Shown piece by piece: positions 57,444-64,000 of a stretch of 64,000 nucleotides of DNA (positions are counted from its first letter, which is position 1; the number at the start of each line of letters is the position of its first letter). The stretch spans positions 29,179,529 through 29,243,528 of the forward strand of contig CM040101.1 of assembly GCA_022496805.1 (NCBI GenBank), written 5' to 3'. This DNA is from Pohlia nutans (Eukaryota > Streptophyta > Bryopsida > Bryales > Mniaceae). The notes beneath the pieces were generated by a model that did not search any database, was not told where the DNA came from, and saw only the letters and a list, made by a program, of their open reading frames with translations. A program made the position numbers and the translations under genes.

Positions 57444-57860
57444 GAGTTAGCTAACAATGAAGAGGTAAGAGACATCATGAATGAGGTAGGACGGACCGCT
57501 CTCTTAGTAGTGAATATGCCTTCTAGAATTCAATGCGAAACACAATAAATGTTGGAACATTCTTTGACCGTACTCATAATATGCATCGAAGTACGTGAGG
57601 ATTCTTGAAGCGCGTGTAGATTCTTGAAGTGCGTGTAGACCCAAGGAGTTGGAGGAGGAGGAGGAAGGGAGAGCAATGGAAGTATGGAACACCAAAACCC
57701 ATGGGCTGCTGCCCCATGCCGTCCGCGGGCGGCCCGTCCGATTCTGCCGTCCGATCCGCGTCCGTCTGCCGTCCGATCCGAGGGTTTCGTCCGATGGATC
57801 CTGTCCGTCCGATCCTGTCTGTCCGTCCGTCCGATTGCTCATGCGTACATCCATCACATA
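57444..57860. repeat. duplicate of the family D upstream region (array 4)
   Basis: Begins GAGTTAGCTAACAATG and runs parallel to 59004-59295 with few changes for about 300 bp. It then enters a short CCGTCCGAT array (57718-57840). It is not followed by a TATA box or ORF, so it looks like a promoter-side copy without its gene. Confidence 0.8.
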
Positions 57861-58299
57861 CGGCGACCTTGTACAAAAATTAAAATTATGTGATTATCCA
57901 TGGTCCATTGTAATATGAATTCCTTCAAATATTTCACTTTTATAATTTGGAAAAGTTCATTTACTATTAGATACTACATAACACTTTAGGACTAATTGGA
58001 AACATACAATTTCCTGCATGTATAAACTTTAATTAAAAAATTTAATCAATCCCAAAGGTGAAATGGATATAAAAGTGTATATTGATTGTTGTCAAAGGCA
58101 ACATTAAACCAACATTAAAACTAGCATAACAAATAGATGTTGTGATGTATAATTTGTATATCCCATCTATATGACTGAATATCGTCAAATCCATTTGAAT
58201 TAATTATAAATTAAGACAGATAGAAGTAGTTTGATCGATTACAGGACTTCTCCGCCAATGCTTAACGTTTTCAATTTCCTTGATAACAAATAAGATCAT
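57861..58299. other. AT-rich, no gene seen
   Basis: No feature recognised. Confidence 0.3.
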
Positions 58300-58447
58300 A
58301 TTTTGTGATTTTGTCCACAGAATATTATCCATCCAATCGCACATGTGTACACAATATATTTATATCGTGGACATGTAAATCTATATAAAGTTATAAACAT
58401 AGAAATACATGAGCATACATATATACATGTGTATATACATGTGTATA

Positions 58448-58478
<31 letters not shown>

Positions 58479-58540
58479 TTATTTATGTATATATATATAT
58501 GTATATGTATGTATGTATGTATGTATGTTTCTACATGTAT
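58300..58540. repeat. repeat R2 copy 2 and TA/TATG microsatellite
   Basis: R2 at about 58300-58430 (CACATGTGTACACAATATAT), then a (TA)n and (TATG)n tract at about 58436-58530. ORFs through it are artefacts. Confidence 0.75.
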
Positions 58541-58617
58541 GTATATGTAAATATGTGGGTGGATATTTGTATGTACATATATATGCAAGCAGTTACGAAT
58601 ATACATGCACTACAAAC

Positions 58618-58834
58618 ATGTCTTCCACGATGTTGTACCATCATGCAAATGGCATGGCACATGTGTTTTATATTACCAATGGGCATATATTATTATTCCA
58701 AGTTCATTAGAGATGATAATATGCCTTCCACAATGTTCCACCATCATCCAAATGGCATGGCACAAGTGTTTTATATTACCAATGGGCATATATTATTATT
58801 TCAAGCTTATTAGTGATGATAATATGCCTTCCAC
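58618..58834. repeat. tandem duplication, about 105 bp
   Basis: Two copies sharing CCAATGGGCATATATTATTA and CAAATGGCATGGCACA, with few differences. Confidence 0.8.
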
Positions 58835-58976
58835 GATTTATGAAATTCGAAGTGGAATCCATTGCTTGAATATTTTGCCTATTTATTCAATTGGTAAGTA
58901 ATTACAAGTCAAGTCATGAAATTGGCTAAGAGTGGGAGGGAGAATGAACAATGGAGGAAAGGGAGAAGGGCAAGGT

Positions 58977-59003
58977 GGGGGGGGGGGGGGGGGGGAGGGG
59001 GCG
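58977..59003. repeat. poly-G tract
   Basis: Nineteen G in a row (58977-58995), then GGGGG after one A. Marks the left edge of the family D upstream block; G-quadruplex potential. Confidence 0.85.
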
Positions 59004-59600
59004 GAGTTAGCTAACAATGGAGAGATAAGAGACATCATGAATGAGGTAGGACGGACCGCTCTCCTAGTAGTGAATATGCTTTCTAGAATTCAATGCGAAG
59101 CACAATAAATGTTGGAACATTCTTTGACCGTGCTCATAATAGGCCTCGAAGTACGTGAGGATTCTTGAAGCGCGTGTAGACCCAAGGAGTTGGAGGAGGA
59201 GGAGGAAGGGAGAGCAATAGAAGTATGAAACACGAAAACACAATAAACCCCATGGGCTGTTTCCCCGCGCCGTCCGCGGGCGGCCCGTCCGGTCCTGCCG
59301 TCCGCATTGCCATCCACCCCTGTCCGTCCGATCGTGTCATGTCCGTCCGCCCCTTTTCGTATGCCGTCCGCCCCTGTCCGTCCGATCGTGTGCCCCTGTC
59401 CGTCCGATCGTGTGCCCCTGGCCGTCCGATTCGAGGGTCGATACGTACGGCTTTCGGACGGCCGTCCGATGCGACTCTCCGCACCTATGCCGTCCGATGG
59501 AATTGATCTGGGCCGTCCGATCAGTCATGCGTCCGCAGTACGCTTCGTCCGCCCTAGGCGGACAGTATAAAGGGCGGACGGCCATCTTCGTCCGCTCAGA
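59004..59600. repeat. family D upstream block and array 5
   Basis: 300 bp shared with 57444, then a long CCGTCCGAT array (59269-59600). Near its end GTCCGCC-cta-GGCGGAC forms a small hairpin at 59547-59563, directly before the TATA box. Confidence 0.85.
59566..59573 (+). promoter_or_regulatory. TATA box of family D gene 2
   Basis: TATAAAGG, three bases after the GTCCGCC hairpin and followed by GCGGACGGCC. About 210 bp before the reading frame. The same arrangement occurs at 39985. Confidence 0.5.
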
Positions 59601-59775
59601 GAGGCGGTGGGCATGGTGATGTTCCGACAGCACATGCATCGACTTTGTTACGTGTTTTTTGAGTCACTGCGTCACGCTGTACGCACGTTTGACTTCATTA
59701 CAGGACGTTTGCAGCACGTTCTGCTTCGACCTTCCACGCGGTTTCTCAGCGTTGTTTTGACTTCCCACGATGTTT

Positions 59776-60879
59776 TAGCGAAGCAGAAGTAGTAGGAGAT
59801 CTTCACAAGGGACTCCTCAAGTTATAAACTGGGATCAAGTCGTTGACCCCAATTGTGTTGCGGAGCCGGGATGGGACACTGAGCCTACGAGAACGTGGAG
59901 TTGTAAAACATGCAAAGAATACGTGAAGATGACGCATTTAGCCAAGATTTGGCCACGAACTCAAATGCTAGTGTCTGGCCCTCGTTGGGAAGGCCTAACT
60001 GCGACGTGCCAAAGCGACCATTTCCGACAACGGTATTGGGAGGTGCACGATTTCGTTGGGTTGCCTAACTCAAAGCCAACCATCATGAAATATTCCTTAA
60101 TGACAATGGTTTGGGCTGAGATTGTATTGCACAAGGATGTGGATTGGAGTACGGTGCCTGGGAAAAACGTTGAACGTTTGAATCGTTCACAAAACTTTGT
60201 TCCCACCAACTGGACTGGACCGAGTGATTGTGTGCCGCAATGGTCTAATCGTCGAGCGAATGCGACAAACGTTGTTGTACCTCATGATGTCACCTCGCAA
60301 TGGGAAGTACGTCCACGCAATACATATCGGCAACACAACGTTGAGAACTATCCCGTGACGTTCGGAACTCCTGCTCAGCATGATTATGAAAATCATCAAA
60401 GAACTTCACATCCAGTAGGCAGGGGTGATCAAAGGGGAGCTAGCTATGGCTACAATGATAATGCATACGCTGTACACAATGATGAACGGGTTCCGTATCC
60501 GGACAGATACAGTACCCCGCGAGCATATTCTCCCGAGAGGACCCACAACGATCTTGGACATCATGGGTTTCAAAGCCATACTCCTATTTATTCCGGCCCC
60601 GGCGAAAGCTCATCAAGCGGTGCACCTGTGAGTTTTGGTAGGGATATGTATAGTGCTGCAGACGGCCCCCCTGACGGATTTGCTGTTGGGCCATCGAGTC
60701 AGTACGATCGAGATGATGAGTACGAAAGAGCTCTTCAAGAAGCGATAAGACGGAGCGAAGAGGAAGAGAATGAAAGGTGGCTGATAGATCAACGTTATTT
60801 TGAGCAACAGTGGGACGCGGAACGTGGGACACGGAACGTGGGACATTTCGGGGACATCGGCGATATTAGGCGGATTTAA
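59776..60879 (+). CDS. family D gene 2: unknown domain with ubiquitin-interacting motif
   Basis: The frame is open from a TAG near 59775, but its first ATG is 59929. Homology to gene 1 begins earlier (NWDQVVDPNCVAEPGW), so the start is eroded or lies in an upstream exon; an acceptor-like TTCATTACAG ends at about 59702. Shared landmarks with gene 1 are HLAKIWPR and LHKDVDWSTVP. The middle is low complexity, rich in Tyr, Asn, His and Pro. Near 60718-60768 DEYERALQEAIRRSEEEE fits the UIM pattern (hydrophobic-x-x-Ala-x3-Ser-x2-Glu), which binds ubiquitin. The 24-aa repeats and RING-like region of gene 1 are absent. The frame is otherwise intact, stop at 60877-60879. Function unknown. Confidence 0.55.
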
Positions 60880-61094
60880 CAGGACTGTCTATGCTCCAGT
60901 GGAAGTTGAAACCTAGCCTAGACCGTAGAATCCAATGTCTTCAATTTTGCTTTGTATAGACCAAGACATGTCTTTAGTTTGAATTTTGTTTGGATGCTAC
61001 AAACTTTGGATATATTGTAGGCTACTAGCGCTAATGCTCTAGGCTTATAAAGCATGTATGGCTCATTGTGTGAACATTATTAGCACAAATATTT
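60880..61094. other. 3' flank
   Basis: AT-rich; no feature recognised. Confidence 0.3.
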
Positions 61095-63240
61095 ATATAT
61101 ATATACATATATAATCTAATCACGAAGAGTAAATTGGTTATGAGTACATAACCCACCCTTATTTCCATTAATAAGAGATCGAGTTCATGACTTTCAAAAA
61201 GATTTATAAATTGTCTTGGTGTCGCCTTGACTTTTATTGCAGACGTTACATACCCGGTTGAAAACAAAATGAGTTTAGTTCACATGCAATGGAAGGGCTA
61301 GAAGCTTATCTTAGAACTTGGTTGTGCACAGCACAGTTGACTTTCCAAGAAGGACTCCCATCACATTCTCATTTCCTACTCCTTTTATAACTACCCTGTC
61401 CAACGAAAACCTCCTTCACGAATAAAGTTATTTATGAAAAACATCTTGTCTCACTATCCTGAGAAGTTCATGGCGGCGAACGAACCACCAAAAGTGCACT
61501 TTATTGAACCCCTCTTTATGTTAGGTCCTTGCTACACACTCTCCACTTGAATTAAGTGGCTTCCCGTATTTACTTTTGGCCGAGCACTTTCTTTGAACCG
61601 TCTTCATCATCGAACAAGCTCATGAGCTTCTGTGCTTCAAGTGCAGTTCGGCAATATCAGAGATTCGAAAAAGACCATCGTGAAGATCGTAATGAACACC
61701 TTTTAAGTGCATATTCTCGTAACTTGAGATTCAGCTTGCCTAAACCCTACACTTTAGTCCCGATTGAATCACTAGAGAGGGTTCTGCATATTCGCCCCCT
61801 GCTTTGTGGACGCATGTTTTGCTTTTTCTAGAAAAAGATGAGCATGCAATTTATTAAGTCACTCATAAGCATGATAAACACACGTAGTTTGCAAAGAGGT
61901 AAGCTAGTCTCTCACACACTCACCTTCCGAAGGTTCAACTAGAAAAATATGAACATTCTAGCGTATCTAAGGCTTTTGTAGCATGAGGCGTTAAGATGAG
62001 GTGACAACCTTACTCCAAGTGCCATGCCGCAAGATTGACACTTGAATACCTTCCTCATAGACTTCATCCAAGTCTTAGTGGTGCCTAGTCCTCTCTCATG
62101 CGCCATGATAGTATCATAGTACTACATTCTAATCTGACTTTAGACACCGAGTCCCGTGACACCCTAAACCCTACTAGTGTTAGTGTCCCATTGAGAATTT
62201 GGAACGATACAGAGAGCATTGCCATGTGTAGTCAAAGGGTGTAGTACTATGGTAGGGTGTAGTACTGTGGTACTATCATGGTGCATGAAGAAGGAGTAGG
62301 CACCACTAAGGCTTGGATGAAGCCTATGAGGAAGGTATTAAAGTGTCAATCTTGCGGCATGGCACTTGGAATGAGGTTGCCACCTCATCTTGACGCCTCA
62401 TGCTAGAAAAGGCTTAGAAACCCTAGAATGTTCATATTTGTCTACTGGGGCCTTTGGAAAGTGACTCGGTGAGTGTGTGAGAGACTAGCTCAGTTCTAGC
62501 GACTACAGCCCTTTTCAAAGGCGGAAAGACAAACCATGCGTCTACAAAGCAGGGGGCAAATGGGCAATACCCTCTCTAGCGTTTCAATCGAGATTAAAGT
62601 TTAGGATAGGCAAAGTGGATCTCAAGCTACGAGAGCATGCACTTCAAAGGTGTGCGTTCCGATCTTCACGATTGTGTTTTTGTGAGAATTGGTATTGCCG
62701 AACAGCATTTAGAGCAAAGAAGCTCGTGAGGTTGTTTGATGATGAAGAGGGTTTGAAGAAAGTGCTGGGCCAAAGGTATGTATGGGAAGCCACATGATTC
62801 AAGTGGGGAGTATGTAACGTGGAACAAAAATGAAGAGGGGTTGAAGAATGTGCACTTTTGGTAGTTCAATTGTCCTTTTGAACTTCTTATTATAGCGAAG
62901 CAAGATTTTTTTCAGAAATAACCCTATTCGTGATGGACGTTTTCATTGTACAAGGTAGTTATGGAAGGGGAGGAAATGAGAATGCGGTGGGAGTCCTTCT
63001 TGGAAAGGCCTTTATGCTATGCACCACCAAGTTATAGGATCGGCTCAGACCCTCCCAATTGCATTAAGGGTAAAGTGAACTCATTTCGTTGTCAACCATG
63101 TATAGAAGGTCCGATAAAAGAACGGAGAAAACATCAATGAAATTGATATATCTTTTAATGAGACACGAACTTAATCAATGACCAATGGAAATAACGCTTG
63201 ATTAGGTACTTAATGAGGTTTACAATTTGCGAGATGGATT
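61095..63240. repeat. large inverted repeat, arms about 1 kb
   Basis: Left arm about 61095-62127 and right arm about 62262-63240, around a loop of about 134 bp. Matched pairs include ACTTTCCAAGAAGGACTCCC (61340) with its complement near 63000, CAAAAGTGCAC (61489) with 62850, and CATGATAGTA (62103) with 62275. The arms differ by substitutions and indels. Both arms can encode a short conserved peptide (LFDDEDGSKKVLG and LFDDEEGLKKVLG) reading toward the right arm end. No transposase. It could be a foldback element or a hairpin-RNA source. Confidence 0.8.
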
Positions 63241-63640
63241 TTTCAATATTATGTTGAGTTATTGCACGGCGCGGATCTTTGAAAACAAGATGTGGTTCTT
63301 GGAAAAAAACAATAGAAATTGACGGAAGTCAATTTTTTTTATAACTCATAAGAGTGAGAGCTTATTTCCAATTCTTTCATACTTGTGTATAAAAAAACCG
63401 AGCTTATACATAAGTACGCCCACTTTAGCTAGAAAAAGACGGCCATATAATTTATGAACTCCACCCTTTCTATAAACCCTACAATTTCATGGGACTTTGC
63501 CGGAGAGAAGGGGATGGTTGTTAAATATTTAGTGCCTATGATTACTCAGTGGCAGACCAGGCCGTGTATATCACATTAGTGATCACACGTGCTCTACTAA
63601 AATCGAACTTTGGTCTCAAAGTCTTGACATGTAGTCATAA
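63241..63640. other. AT-rich, no gene seen
   Basis: No feature recognised. Confidence 0.3.
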
Positions 63641-64000
63641 TTAACCCCTAAATTTTTGAGCGACCATATTTCGGTCGTTCCACTTTTTGGGCAGCCTCCA
63701 GGGACCTCATACTTTTAAAATTTTCAATGAGAATTTCAGTGTAGCTTTCAAAAACTACACTCTACATGTCGCACTTCGTTTCATGTCATTCCGATAAGTA
63801 TTGCAAAAGTTATAAGCATTTGAAGTTTTTGAAGCGAGATCGGGCAGCAAATTTTTTGTTTATTTTTTACTCTTTTTCAAAATTTCTTTTTTGATTCATG
63901 ATTGGTTGATCTTTAACTACAAATGTAGCTTTAAATCTACCCATTTTGAGCAATGGGATAAAAGTTATGAGGAGATCTGTTTTTTGGACAGTTTGGACAA
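63641..64000. mobile_element. possible start of another TTAA element
   Basis: TTAA at 63641-63644 followed by CCCCTAAAT, the left-terminus type of the TTAA family. An inverted pair, GAGCGACC and GGTCGTTC, flanks ATATTTC just inside. The right end lies beyond the window. Confidence 0.3.

Noticed and set aside
58345..58813. ORFs of Tyr/Ile/His repeats
   Set aside because: Translation of TA/TATG microsatellite DNA.
57444..59600. LTR retrotransposon bounded by the direct repeats
   Set aside because: No primer-binding site, polypurine tract, TG...CA ends or pol sequence between the repeats.

Overview
The window reads as nuclear DNA of a green-lineage eukaryote. Its genes have GT-AG introns, its protein families (FCP1/NIF-like domain with a DLNG motif, SWIM zinc fingers, hAT, piggyBac, Tc1 and Ty3/gypsy relics) are typical of plant and algal genomes, long AT-rich stretches separate the genes, and repeats dominate. 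A charophyte such as Chara is my best guess, but this rests on overall character only and is not proven. I saw no operons, rRNA, tRNA or CRISPR.

Layout. 0.5-8.6 kb: a multi-exon plus-strand gene with a ParB/sulfiredoxin-like domain whose reading frame can be spliced into an FCP1-like phosphatase domain, then two exons of a further gene. This locus lies in a diverged satellite of 21-bp palindromes (family A), which also sit in its introns. 9-17 kb: an unclassified transposon with 4-bp target duplications, a piggyBac relic, a TTAA-flanked short element, a second palindromic repeat (family B) and a SWIM gene relic. 18-29.5 kb: two blocks of palindrome family C, one a satellite with a regular 165-bp period, separated by AT-rich DNA and TTAA elements. 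29.6-39.3 kb: a broken DUF7869-like gene, a Ty3/gypsy fragment, a second SWIM copy, the first GGACGG array (family D) and a hAT transposase relic. 39.5-44.5 kb: a long broken gene preceded by a family D array and carrying a RING-like motif. 48.6-50.2 kb: a complete but dead Tc1/mariner element. 50.6-57.4 kb: an inverted repeat, an acidic coiled-coil protein gene, a third SWIM fragment and a CCGG-rich gene. 57.4-60.9 kb: a duplicated family D upstream region and a second member of the family D gene family, with a ubiquitin-interacting motif. 61.1-63.2 kb: an inverted repeat of about 2.1 kb.

How it works together. The most interesting pattern is that separate segments are each dominated by their own short palindromic word: A (half-site TTTAGGTCGA), B (AATCCCACGGA), C (TTATCTTCGA), D (CCGTCCGA) and E (CCAGTGGGCAA). 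A and C have the same build: two 10-base arms ending in TCGA around one free base. In A and C the palindromes persist while the spacers between them have diverged. Family D arrays lie directly upstream of a TATA-like box and an ORF at two paralogous loci, which suggests cis-regulatory sites carried by a gene or element family. Most transposase-like frames are broken by in-frame stops, several at positions where the family has tryptophan, so they look like decayed copies and not a changed genetic code. All functional statements are inferences from sequence.
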